Positions 32,139 through 45,408 of a stretch of DNA of 64,000 nucleotides are shown one piece after another. The position numbers were made by a program, and so were the translations under genes. Below the pieces are notes generated by a model that did not search any database, had not been told where the DNA came from, and saw only the letters and a program-made list of their open reading frames with translations. The DNA is from Zanthoxylum bungeanum. Its lineage: Eukaryota > Streptophyta > Magnoliopsida > Sapindales > Rutaceae. The stretch's first letter is position 1, and every line of letters begins with the position of its first letter. The stretch is from NCBI GenBank assembly GCA_019454045.1, contig SKCR01035586.1:62001-126000 (forward strand), read 5' to 3'.

Positions 32139-34044
32139 TGTAGGGGTTCTACAAGACGGAAGCATGATTCAGACGAAATTGTAGTTTAAAAATTTTAAAC
32201 TTATCGAATAAATATTCAATATTCTATATGAATAATTCATTCATATTTAACCTTAACATTTTATTGGATATCAAATAGCGATATAAATAATCTATAAAAT
32301 ACCTCGAAAATTTTACGAAAATATTTTTTTCTGTAAAATAGCATAAAATATGTTTACGATCGCACCGACCAACCAATACCACACGGGGCTGTCCAGATCA
32401 GCCCTAATAGTACTTGGACAGTTCATGGGCTGCCTGAACAGTGACCAATTCATTATTTGGGCAGCTGTTACTCGGTAAGCTCAAAAGTTACTCAATAATG
32501 TCGTTTTTTACCGTTTTCGCATATTTTCACTCCGAAATAATTTTCAACAATTATTCTAATGCCCAATACACATCCAATATATTTAAACTCATATTTTTCA
32601 TTACAAAAATTCTGAATTTTTCAGACCTGAAACATAATATTGAAATTAACATTTTTCATGTTTTAAATTCAATTTTCTTAATATTAATCTAATTAATCAT
32701 AACACCAATCAAAGCCTCCAAAATGAAGAACTCAAGAACAATTCCATGTATTATTAGAGTGGTCATAACACTTTAAAATGAAAACTTGTTATCAAAGAAT
32801 CTAAATAACTTACTTTACACTAATTAAGCTTATTAGCTTCCTTAAAAACATTACATATGCATATATCCATTTTTCAAGCATCTAACAATCTCAATATATA
32901 TACAAGAGAGTAGAAAAATAAACTCACATCATATGTTGAGCCCTAGAACAATAGAAACAAATTCTAGTTTAAAGAAAGTGAGAAAATATATTTATTTCCA
33001 AGCTTTTCTTTTATTTTTCTCTAGCACTTTTTCTCTCAAAAATTCTTTCTTTTTATGTTTTTGGAAACTTGAACTTATGAAGTAAGATGAAGCAAAAAAC
33101 CTTTTATACTTCACTCATTGCTTGGCCGAAAATATAACGGATATTTTGTTAATTTTGGTTTGTAAATTTAATCTAATTAAATAAGAAAAACTCAATTTGA
33201 TAAAAATTACCTTTATTGAAGTTCATAGCCATGTGTAACCAATTACAACAAACCATTATCTAGAAAATGATGACATTAGATATTTTATTTTTAATTACTT
33301 AATTTATTTAATAATTAAAAAATTATTAATATAAATATCTAAATATATGCATTATTATTTATATAAATAACATAATACATATATTAATGACAAATGTCAA
33401 AATATCATATTTGACAATTATTTAATGTGTATTTAATTAAATCATATATTAAATACAAATACACATTAATGAGGAAATAACTGAAATGCCCATATGCATG
33501 TATTCTCGTTTAAACGTTAAACGATTCGAATTAACTCATTTAATCCGATTAAATATTATGAATAATGTGTATTATTTATAACGTGTTGCTCAAATACTCA
33601 ACGAGTACAATTCATATTGTGGGACTCTCTAAGTTCAGGTTTACCGTCATGGAATCCAATTTCGTATCCATAATTCACACACTCGTAAATTATGACGACT
33701 TCAAATAACCTCACTAAACTACTCAAGTCGATGTCATTGCATACGTATAATCTCTCAGTCACAGGCTATCCATATTTTACTGGGGATATAGATGAGAATG
33801 TCAAATCCTTTAGGTAAAATATAATCGACTTATAAATTTATGATCTCTATATAACACTCGGAACTCGCTTTCGTGGTGACCATGCATGATTTTAATAGAT
33901 CACGAAAACGTGCAGGATACATATTCCCTATACACGGGACTGAAAAATTCTATCTGATGCTCACATGATATCATTAGCAAGAGTCCACATCCAACGAACA
34001 AGATGAGGTCTGATCTTAATAGATTGATGACGTGACTACCATTA
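32139..34044 (-). repeat. D2 3' LTR, outer part (split by D)
   Basis: It begins TGTAGGGGTT and aligns with the D LTRs in the same orientation (for example CAGCCC..AATAGT..CAGTTCATGGGCTGCCTG near 32395-32440, compared with 45680 and 36690). It stops at 34044, where element D is inserted, and continues at 47945-48510. The element reads on the minus strand, so this is the LTR's 3' part. Confidence 0.8.
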
Positions 34045-34281
34045 TGTTGGGGTTTTGGGCGATAGGGCGCAGCGGAAGCACGGTTCGGGCGAAATCGTAT
34101 TTTAAAGTTTTTTCAATGTCTAATATGAATAATTTATTCATATTTCACCTAAACCTATTTATTCAATATCAAATATCAACATAAACAATGTTGAAATGTC
34201 GCAAAAATTTACGAAAACCGTATTTCCGCAAAATGACACAAAATACATTTTTGACTGAACCGACCCTCTGACACTTATGAG
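34045..34281 (-). repeat. Element D 3' LTR, outer fragment
   Basis: This 237-bp piece starts TGTTGGGGTTTTGGGCGAT and matches 45409-45665. It ends at the left target duplication of D' (ATGAG, 34277-34281). The rest of this LTR is at 36676-38954. Confidence 0.85.
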
Positions 34282-36670
34282 TGTTGGGGTTGGTGCTCAG
34301 AGCGCCAATTCCAGTTTATATTTCCTTGAAAATACTTATGTAAAACGTTTTATTATGAATAATATAAGCAGTTTCTATAATATAATATATCTTCTAATAT
34401 GGTAAAGATGTAATTGACCTTAGAATGATTAGTCATGATACTGTTGCAAAAGCGTCGCAACTGACATTGAGTTATTTCATGACGTTGTCATTCTCAGATA
34501 GTTCCTGGTCAAGTTTACATTACTTGGTCAGTAAAGTAAACTTGTTGAGACCGGTACATGTCGTATACTGGAATATATGATTCCAATGGTTTCTCAATGA
34601 ACCATGAGTCTTGGAGACTCGTATAGATGTGTAGGTGTTTATAGCGGATAAACACTGAACGACCAACCGAAAATTCTTAATGGATGGTACACCAACGTCA
34701 ATAAGAATCTTCTCGGGTTGAGTAGCATTTGTGATTCTTCGACTTGAGATACCATGGTGGGCACATGAGACATCTTCTACACTTAGATGGCAGTCACGTC
34801 ACCGATCTATTAAGATCAGACCTCCGTCTGTTCTTTGGGTGTAGATAGATCCTCAGGGTGTCCTGTGTGTGTCGAGATAGGATCCGTCAGTTCTGTGTAC
34901 ATAGCATAGGTAGTCCATATATGACTAGTAATCAGATAAAAAACCATGGGCCCGTGGTACATTTTAGAAGTCAGTTCTAAATGTTCTTTTTGTGATTGCT
35001 AATGGAAACGTCGACGGGATAGTCCCTATAGAGATTTGACGTTTACATCTATATCTCTGGGATATATCCGGATTCCTATGATGGAGGAATTATACATATG
35101 TCATGACCTCGACCTGTATGATTTAGTGAGATTATCCGTGGTCGTCATAATTTACGGGTGGGTAAATTATGGACACAAAATTGGATTTCGTGATGGATAT
35201 GCTTAAATTTAGAGAGTCTCACTAATGAAATATACTCGTAGAGCACTAGGCAATATTTATAAATAATATTGATTATTTATAAGTCGTTTAAAGGTTAAAC
35301 GAAAAAATACATATGAAGGGACCCAATAGTCATTTCGTAATATTTGTGTATTTGCATTTAATGTTAGATTTTATCAAATTCACATTAATTAATTGTCAAA
35401 TTGAGATATTTGACTAATATCATAAATATATATGTATTTGATATTTAATGTAAATATAATATATATATTTAATATATTTGTATTTAAATAATTATTTAAT
35501 TATTTAATTGTTAAATAATTAAATTAATTAAAAATATAAATATCTTTAAGTTTGATATTTAATTAAATGGCTGGAGTTGCAATTGTTGACTTGCTTTATT
35601 TCTTTAAAGTGTTGATGATTACAAATGCAAGTTGACAAGTTGAACTTAAATGAAACAAATGAAAAATATCTAGATATTAAACCTATACCAATTTTCGGCC
35701 ATGAGCAAAAAGTGAAGGTATATATTTTTGTTTCAATTTTTAGGGTTTCATAAGTTTCAAACACACAAAAATAAACATAAAAGAAGTTGAGAGAGAAGCT
35801 TGGAGACTTAAAGAAAAAAAAAGCTTGAAACTCTTTGGTTTTTGTGATTATTTCTTCAAAGCCTTCAACATGGAAATTATTTCTAACATGCTTGGCATCA
35901 TTTTGTGTTGCTTTGATGTTCTCTCTTTTCTTATAGTTTGTGTTTATTTGTTTGAGAACTTGGATGAAAGATTGATGCATATAAGTAATTTTGAAATTAT
36001 TTTAAAGGCTTACTTTTGATTCTTTGAAAATCAAAGTTTCCATTCTAGTAAACCACTCCTTGGTGACATAGAATTATTCTAGAGTTATTTCAAAGTGGTG
36101 AGGCTTATTTGGTGAAGTATTGAATGGATTAAAGTGTTGGATTTTAAAGATTTGGTGAAATTGGACAATTTGGTGAAATTGCAAAATTAGGGTTCTTAAC
36201 CCACTCCAAATTTGGGGCTTTTCATATATGTGATGTATTATGGTATGAATATGATGCATGTAAATTTTTGGGTTGATTGGATTTGATCTTGGCATGTTTT
36301 GAACAAAATGGACCAAATTACAATTAATCAAAAAATGAGGGTGCTCACGGCAATTTCACAAAAATATGGGGACTTGTTGCAAATCTGATTTTGATGTATA
36401 AGATATGTTGGAAATCATTTTAGAAGTGATTTAGAATCATCCAAAATTGTATTTGACAATTTAGGACTAAAATGATCAATTTGCAAAGTATTGGGGCATT
36501 TCGGTAATTACCAAGAAATTTGATCTCTTGTGTAATTTTTCAGAATTTGACAATTGGTTAATTAATTAATAAGTTTATTAAATTGATCCGAGGAGAAATT
36601 TTGAAATCGGAAAATTTTGATTTTCTACTATTCCATTGCGTTACCGGATTTCCGCCATAAAACCCATTCA
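34282..36670 (+). mobile_element. D' solo LTR, plus orientation, in the D LTR
   Basis: 2389 bp, starting TGTTGGGGTTGGTGCTCAG, which is the reverse complement of the far end of the D LTR, and ending AACCCATTCA. It is therefore a relative in opposite orientation. Flanks are ATGAG and ATAGG (36671-36675), each one change from the ATGGG at the same spot in the intact LTR at 45660. Long open frames inside it, such as 35546-35980 minus, show no known motif. Confidence 0.72.
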
Positions 36671-36675
36671 ATAGG

Positions 36676-38954
36676 GACTATCCAAGTCAGCCCCAATAGT
36701 GTCAGGGCAGTTCATGGGCTGCCCGAATAGTGACGAACTCACTGTTTGGACAACCGTCACCCGGTTGGCTCAAAATCCACCCGGTAACGCCATTTTTGGC
36801 CGTTTTCGCTTATTTCAATTCGGAAACAATTTTCGGCAATTGCTCCAACACGCCAAAATACATCCAAAACATTAATCAAACATAATTTTCCTCACCAAAT
36901 GCCCAGAAAAATCAGATCTGAAGCGAAAGCAATAATAACCAATTTTCATTCTTAAATCCAATTCTTTCAAGATTAATCTAATTAATCAAACACCAATTCA
37001 AATTCACCACACATGAATAAATCTAGAACAATTCTAGGCATAATAAGAGTGGCTATCATACTCTAGAATGGTAACAAGGTTGTTCAACAATAAATTGAAA
37101 CAAAATTATAATAATATTGCCTAAAACTACTTCACACATGCACTAATTCTTCCATTTCATCATCCACAACCAAAAACCCCAATTTTCATAAACAAAAGGA
37201 ACCCTAAAACTATTCAAATAATTCATGAAAACAAGAAACTAATTTCAAGCTCAAGAAGATTTAGGATTACCTTTAATCTTCAATTTTCTAAGCTTTTTTT
37301 CTTGAATTTTCCTTTGTTTTACATGGATTCTTCAAACAAATTTTTGGAACCCATTTTTAGAGAAGTTACAGCCATGGTGAATGAACAAGAGAGAGAAAAC
37401 AAATTTTTGCTTTTAAAATGGAAGTGCCGACTCACCTATGGATAATTTAGACATTTTGTATTTTAATTTCATGAAATTAAATAGCAAACAAGATAAGCTC
37501 AAAGGTGGACAAATCAAATTTGAACATCTATGCTTAATAAAGTCATGTCATTGAACCAATCATAATTGGACAAATTCCATAACATTTATGGAAAAAGTTT
37601 AATTAATTAATCATTTAAATATTTAACAATTAAATATCCAAATAATTAATTAATGTAATTATTATTATATATGTATTTTTATTTACAATAAATAACAAAT
37701 ACATATATTTATGGCATGTGTCAAAATCTCATTTGACGAATAATTAATGTGTATCTAATCGTATTATGTATCAAATACAAATACACAATAATTATTATCG
37801 GACAAAATCACCTAATGCATGTGTTATCGTTTAACCGATTAAACGATCCGAATTAACTCATTTAATCCAGTGAAGTATTATGAATAATTCTTATTATTCA
37901 TATCGAGTTGCCCAAGTACCCAACGAGTACACTTCATATTGTGGAACTATCTAAGTTTAGGTTTATCCGTCACGAAATCCAATTTCGTGTCCATAATCCA
38001 CCCACTCATGGATTATGACGACCACAGATAATCTCGCTAAACTATGCAAGCCGAGGTCATTGCATACGTATAATCCCTCTGTCACAAGCTATCCGAATTA
38101 TACCAAGGATATAGATGAAAACTTCAAATCAGTTCGGTATAATACAGCCGACTTTCAATTTACGATCTCTAAATAACACTCGGAACTGATTTTTAAAGTT
38201 ATACCACGGCTATGGATTTACTAGATCGTAAATACATGAGGATGCATATGCCTTGTACACAGGACTGACGGATCCTATCTTGATACACACTGGATATCAT
38301 GAGCATCAGTCCATACCCAACGAACATGCGGAGGTCTGATCATGAATAGATCATTGACGTGACTGTCATCAAAGTGTAGAGGATAACTCATATATCCCAC
38401 TGTGGTATCTCAAGTCGAATGACGACTATGCTCGCTCAACTCGTGAAGATTCCTATTGACGTTGGTGTACCATCTATTAGGAAATATTTAGTGAGTCGTT
38501 CAGTGTCTTATCAAATAAACACCTACATGTCTATACAAGTCTCCCGAGACTCATGGTTCACTAGGACAAACCATCGGACCAAGTCACGATATACGACATG
38601 TACTGGTCTCAGCGGATTTTACTAACCGACCCGTGTTAGTAAATCTTGACCAGAAACTTTATTTAAGGATATACATCTTATATTGCGTTTCCCAATGTCA
38701 ATTACAAACTACGTTGTAACTGCGCATTATATTGTAAATCATAGGGTCTTTGTCTAATATACACGTATCACTGAACCAGATTCAGTTTCGATCTAATCGT
38801 AATCAGATATCTAATCGTAATTAGATCAAATAAGTGTATAAAAGACAATGGTGCTACCATTAAATTAGTAATATTATGGAAAATAGAATTGCTTGTATTT
38901 ATGAATCGGACATAAATACGATCCGGATTGGCACTCCGAGCACCAACCCTAACA
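36676..38954 (-). repeat. Element D 3' LTR, inner fragment
   Basis: It continues the LTR begun at 34045 and aligns with 45665-47944 almost end to end. It ends AACCCTAACA and is followed on the minus strand by ATTGGGAGAAAT, the expected polypurine tract (38955-38966). Confidence 0.87.
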
Positions 38955-41607
38955 ATTTCTCCCAATTGCTCTAGTGCCAATCCACGGTATCATATACACA
39001 TCTTAATGTGTATCGCATACGCATGGCCCTCAAGAGCTCACCAGCACTCAAGAGGTAGGCAGCAACAAGTAAGTCTGCTTTACAAATCAAGTTTGTCCAA
39101 CAAACCCAACCGTTTTATTTAGCCAGCATCATTCATATTTTGTAGAATCTAAATTCCACATTAATATGACTCAGACGTTATATCAGTATTGTGCTATTGC
39201 TACTGAGTTTTCTATGTATTTAGTGATCAAATCCAAATATTTTAAGACAGCCACAAGCACTATACTAATATGAAAACTTCTAATCTATAGGGTCACTTTG
39301 CAACTTCATAAGTCAATACTTCAAAGTTGCAACTGATTCCACTAATTCAGTAGAATCAACAGTGACACTCCCACTGCATTTTTTCTGACTTTATATGACA
39401 AAGACTATCTAATGTCATAATTAGAATCAAAATTAATCTGATATTATGGTAGCAGACTAAATTCTCCATGAATTAGAAACTTATTCTTAATATCTCAAAG
39501 ATCACAAAGAACATGTTTCAAGATCCATCATATGGTCTGCAGCATATCAAAATAACTCGTAACAATTACGATTAAATCGACATCTTTAATCGCACATAAT
39601 ATAGCATTCATTACACCATCATCCTATGATGCGTAAGATTGACTAGACATTTTAATCAATCTATCTTTCGACAAATGAATCATTCTTTACGAAAGATGAA
39701 TAATATATACATAAAAGACACGTTAACTGTCAAGCAGTTATACTAACTGTCATACAGATAGTCTTATTGTGTCCTTTATTAGATCATATCTAATGCTCGA
39801 CTAATGGAAGTATCTCACAAGTCTCTCAGTTTTATATCTTATATAAAACTTTATATAAAATATAAGGGTGACTACTCCCACTGCTAACACGGAGAAAAGA
39901 AGACTTAGGATATATAATACTAGAAAGAAATTTGTACGCTCCCACTGACCCTACTATCATTTATGTATTCTCTAAGTTTTGATAAAATCAGACAACCTGA
40001 CTGTATCAAAATAAGATAACACAAATTTTCAGAAAGCTTACTTGAGTCTACAATAGGCTCTATAAGCTAGTATATCAAACTGTGATCTTAGCAGAATACA
40101 AACTCTAGGGCCATTCTAGAATGAACTTTTCAAACAAAGAATCCGCAGCGGATTTCTCATTCAAAGAAAATATTCAGGAACGCCACTTTACATTCTTTAG
40201 CCAAAATACACTGTTTAATATCAACATTAACCAACAGATCTTTAACTGTTCAACCAATGCGACTAGAGACAGGTATTCTCAGAATCTACAATAGACTGAG
40301 GAGGATAACCTTTCTCACTGTCATACTATAAAGGTCAAACTTTTATCAAACTCACCAAGTTTTTGCTGCACAAACAATTTGCACACTTTATGAACAATTC
40401 ATAACGAAAGCCTAATCAAGTTCAAAACTTGATCGTAGTAAGCCACAAACAATCTTAGATCTATGATTCAATGTTAACTTCCGAAATCGATATCAAATAT
40501 CGCTCCCACTATAAGTTATAGGATAATTTTCTTCGATAAGAAAACAACAGAATCATTAAGTATCAAATATTTCGTAAATGATTCTGACATCCTATTGAAC
40601 TTATACGGAAGATGTCTAAGGGTCTTTTCATCTTATTAATTATACAGTTCCATTACATTTTACCATTCTCACATTTGACTTCAATAAGTCAAGTCTTTTC
40701 TGCAATCGTCAACATACAATGTTAACCACCAAGTAACAAAATAATTTTATTACTCGGGATTGTAGAAAAGATATTCTATCAAATAGAATACAATATTCCA
40801 TTAAATAGAATAAATGATAAACTTTTACTTGTACCTCCGAGGTGCAAGTACTTTCAATTATATAACAATTATACAAAAGAAAGTTTCAAATCTCAAACTT
40901 TTTAAGATTCGAATTTTCTACTATACATATCATATATATAACTGTAGGATAAATGGAACCTTAATTAAAGAGATAAATTTTAGTTACTGGAGCATAACCT
41001 CAAGAGTATTGAAAACCAATTCGGTAACACTCAATATTAACGAATCAAATCACATAAGATTCGATAACTCCCACTAACCAATTCCATCAAAATGAAATCT
41101 CGGAAGTTTAATATCGAGTAAGAATCATATTCATTAAATAACTTTAGAACTAATTGCCTTAAATTCATATGTTTGATCATATCAAACATCTTTGAACAAT
41201 TAAAAGACTCACAATGAATTTTAAAATATAGTTTTCAACACTACAAATAGAATATTCTTGAACTATTCAAAATATTGAAAGTTCTCGAACCATTCAAGAC
41301 GTTCAATATGTTCTCTATTAGAAACATGTAACTAAGTCATGACAAATCATTAACTAAGTTACAGAGCATTGAAAACTATCTAAGGTAATTTTTAATTCAT
41401 TAAACTACATACATCCAATGTATTAGTCTAATAAATATGCGGTCCAATGACGATCATCGGTTAAATGAGATTGAATGATATCTTGAATACAATATTCATT
41501 AAATGGATAAAGATATATGGTGTGATCTCGTATCAGACCATCCTTTACCATACGGAATAAGCATCTTATGCTTATGTGATAAAATCTCATAAAGCACTTG
41601 TAGGCAC

Positions 41608-43831
41608 TGCATTTTTGCATGTCAGCCCGATGATGAGCCTCGAATGGAGGCATTACCTTTTTAGTTGCGGAAGTCGCGGAAAGCGGTCGTCGGAAGAAAA
41701 TGGTCAGAAATTGATATTTTTGTTAGATTTGGTTCACTCATTTAGCTTCGGGTTCGCTCGTTCGGTCTCAATTCTGAAATTATCCTCGACCCAGACCTTA
41801 AACCACCAAGCAATAATAACCAAAAACCACTCTCTCCAAAAAAATTCCCTCCCAAACACTAACCAACGAAACTAAACGACCAAAACCCATTCCACCACCA
41901 CAACTCCCACGTGAATCATCTTCACAAACCATTCCTTCACAAACCAAACAAGCACAAAACAACAAATAGAATCCATGCACTGCACTTAACAAACACAAAA
42001 TCCACAAACTACCCATGATAAAACCCAAATAATACCCATAAACCTCACCTAACCCTCACGCCCATGCAACCACTACCAATGACAAAACACATACCCTATT
42101 CATGCTAACTACCCTACATGCCTCTCACCCATACCTCTCTCTTGATTCCCTCACTCTCTCAAACAGAAAACCATATAAACCCCTAAGGCATTTCACGCAG
42201 GGGGGACACATTTTTTGGGAGGAACCAACTCAGAGAACCCTAAAGGAGCAAGCCGTGAACCCTGGACCAACTCTCTTGCCTTCAACGCACAAAACACCCA
42301 GAAAACCAGCCCTCCATCACGTCCTTACAACCACGACAATGACCAGCAGCCTATCCACCACGCACGTAAAGAAACCCTAGCTGACTCACGCCACTGCCGT
42401 ACGCCCAACTCCCCCTTCAACCATCCTCTGAAACACACCCAACTCCCCCCTGAAACCAGCCTCTGAAGTACGCCCAACTCCTCATCCAACCATCCCCTGA
42501 AACATGCCCAAATCCCTCTGAAATCAGCCTCTGAAACATGCCCAAACTGCCTCTGAAACCAGCCTCATAACACGCCCAAAATACCCCTCAAAACCAACAG
42601 CAATGAGCCCCTAACTGCATCCAAACAGCCACGTCAACACACCTTCAAGCTCCTCATCCACAAACAGCCCCATCACCAAGCCTTCAACCCACACGTGAAA
42701 CAAGCCAACACATGCACACGTGAACTGCCACACATTCAAAGCCTCACGCTAATCACGACCCCATCAACACCACTTGCCGAGCAGCCGCCTAACTAGCAGC
42801 CTTGTATCACCCAAAAACACCCTAAAAACCGTGACCAAGATAGCCCCATGCACACGTGAAAACTCCCCTGAAACCGTGAACAAATCGTCCCAAAAATCGA
42901 GCAAAAATAGTGAGAAAATAGAGAAAACAGCAAGCGAAAACCGCGAGTGAAAATAGCAAAAACAGCGGAAACAACGGACCCGTGAAAACAACAAAAACAG
43001 CGGAAACAGCTGACCTGAGAAAACAGCGAAACAACTAACCAGTGAAAACAGTGGGAATGATAACCCTTCCGACACCGTGAAACGAACTCCTTAAAAGCGA
43101 CTTAAAAGGTAAGACCTGAGGGAACCCCTTTTATTTATTATCCTTTATTTTTAGTTATTTTATTACTTTATTTGTATTGTGGATTGGTATATGATGTGAA
43201 TTCTGGGTGAATGGAATCTTTGTTCCTTCTTGTGGTATATTGGATGGAAACCCGGACATAAATTCCGTAGCCGAATCCGAATGGACGGTATTATGGTTTG
43301 CATTTGGGATACAATGCCCCGTACCACTTGAGGGATTCACATATTTCATTTCATCCAAACTTGTATTTGAGCATGATTAGGCTATCAGAATGTTGTTTTA
43401 TTTTTAGCATGACTTAGTTATTTACCTTTCGTATTAGGAATTTAAGTTATGTTATGTTTAGATCATTAGTTATTTAACATGTTTGATGTGTGATATCATG
43501 TGTTGCTGTTATGAAAGTTTACTTTTGAAGCATGCAGACCTAGATTTAGACTTTATAAGAATTTAGACTACTTTGACCAACATGTATGTTGAGTAGACTT
43601 GGTTAATATTGCACAAACCCATTTATTACAAACGACATAAGTAAGGGACCATTCTGAACCCAACGGTTTGAGGTCTTCCCTTGCGAGGGGTGAGTGCGGC
43701 CTTAAATTATTTTCCCGGTTCACACCGGGTGGCGACTCCATTATTCTCCGGTTTAGTCCCCCGCGGGCTACTCCGTACTCCCAACCGGGCCGCGAGCCCG
43801 GAACAGCGTCGTCCAGTTTCTGTTGTCTACA
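41608..43831 (+). mobile_element. Solo LTR G inserted in D interior
   Basis: 2224 bp, starting TGCATTTTTGCATG and ending TTGTCTACA, flanked by GCAC (41604-41607) and GCAC (43832-43835). If the first T belongs to the duplication, the 5-bp site is GCACT. Base composition is unlike the surroundings: 41880-43080 is C- and A-rich with few G or T on this strand. The terminal 170 bp are GC-rich with CCCGGttcacaCCGGG and a GGTGGCGACTCC phrase that I associate with large Ty3/gypsy elements of the Tat/Ogre type. No interior or coding region is present. Confidence 0.6.
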
Positions 43832-45392
43832 GCACTGTTCTAAGTTATTTAGTTAACCGAACATTTTCTTAATGTTTATCTTTTCATTAATGACACTACT
43901 AGTCTTATTAAAATATGTAACAACTGTTAATATAGAACAAGTAACTATCCAATAGTCACAAGTTATGATATCAAATATCAAAACAGTTATTAAACATTAT
44001 TTTAATTAACTAGACGGGAGATCTGGTATCCAATACCTATAGTTGTCGTATTGTGAGAATTGATATTCTTTATACACAACTATACACATCTCATTTCTTA
44101 AGCTTTATAATTTGTGTTCAATTATTCACAACAATTGCAAATAATTGATTAGCAAACTGTGTCAAACACGTATGACTTCTAAGAGTCACTAAAGCCAATA
44201 AACGTCATTATAAGATAAACAATTACTAAAATGGTTTTCTTAATGTCAGTCAAGAATCTCGAGACATGAATTATTCAAGTCAATTCTTACTGCACAAGAA
44301 ACTATTCTAACTAGACAGTTATATCCTAAAACAGATATCTATTTAGATTATCTATCGTGACTTAGTAACTAAGTCACAAACCATCTTGATTTTTAAGAAA
44401 ATCGGAACAACAGTTCCCGATGGTTTTAACTAATCTAACAACATCTAAGTCTACTACCTTTCTAGAACCTATTCTAGAATTACGCAACCATAAGTAAAGT
44501 CAGAAAACCTATTCATGTAATAAGCTATGCAGTGTATTAGAAGTGTAAATCTATAAACAATATAGAATGAAGGAAAATAAAAGCAGTAAATTCCATAAAA
44601 TTACACACTACTTAAGTTATGGATTTTTAACCCAGCAATGTCTCCCACTACTTTACGTAATACCGTAATCCCCAACGGACAATGGGAATTCAATAATTAA
44701 ATCAAATTCCATAGTGAGAGAATGATCCCATGAATATATTTCGACTCACAGCTTTGGCACGATCTCACCTACGTATATTCATTAGATAGACAACTCTTTG
44801 TCAATCACTCACCAGTGACTCCTGGTTTTGGTCCTGACCGTTTCTCGTTGTGATAGCTTTGGCACGTTCACAATGAGGCGTATCAAGGTTACACTTGTCA
44901 ATGACAAACTCAAGCTACCGGTGTAGTCCTGACAGCTTTGGCACGTTCAGGATTTCCACTTTCACTTAAATTTATCCAGTATCAATATACAACCGGTATG
45001 GATAATAATCCTATAACCTACACCCTCACAGCTTTGGCACGATCTCGGAAGTAGTTATAGAAAGATACCCATAAACCGTACTGACAAGATGGACCAAGAA
45101 ACATGTATCCAATATACGTTACTTTACATCCATATTTAAAAATGGGGATTTTCCTATGGAAGCTATGATCTACATCAAATGCAGAATTTTAATCTAAATC
45201 ATTTTCTAAACATTTCAATTCTACCTTAGAAAATATAACACAATTTAACTATTAAATTTCAGTTACATTTCTATTAGTGTAGAACCGAAAAGTAAAGAAA
45301 CATATATAGATTCCAAGCATATACGAACATTAAAATTGGATTAAATATCAAATATTAAGCATGAATAATGTAATAGATGAAGCATCAGATCT

Positions 45393-45404
45393 GCTCGGAT
45401 ACCA
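45393..45404 (-). other. Element D primer-binding site
   Basis: On the minus strand this reads TGGTATCCGAGC, one change from the initiator Met site TGGTATCAGAGC. It lies four bases beyond the right LTR and fixes D's orientation as minus. Confidence 0.78.
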
Positions 45405-45408
45405 TTTT

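Larger units (their letters stand above)
38955..45408 (-). pseudogene. Element D interior, degenerate copia gag-pol
   Basis: Read on the minus strand this is the interior from leader (right) to polypurine tract (left). No long frame survives. A trace of RT is visible at about 39936-39960, where the minus strand reads like the KKVSGSA region of B and C (GTCAGTGGGAGCG). The leader part (about 44640-45390) resembles those of A-C: the minus strand has GTAGTGGGAGAC near 44640 and four copies of GTGCCAAAGCTGT (near 44750, 44860, 44935 and 45030). The coding part between is interrupted by solo LTR G. This copy is much older than B or C. Confidence 0.6.

Noticed and set aside
35546..35980. 144-codon minus-strand frame
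   Set aside because: It lies inside solo LTR D', has low-complexity aromatic and lysine content and no motif.
42764..43075. 103-codon minus-strand hydrophobic frame resembling a membrane protein
   Set aside because: It arises from the skewed C/A composition of LTR G; Phe, Leu and Ser runs come from simple repeats.
43670..43830. GC-rich folded block as rRNA or tRNA fragment
   Set aside because: No tRNA arm pattern or rRNA core is recognisable; it fits the terminal part of an LTR.
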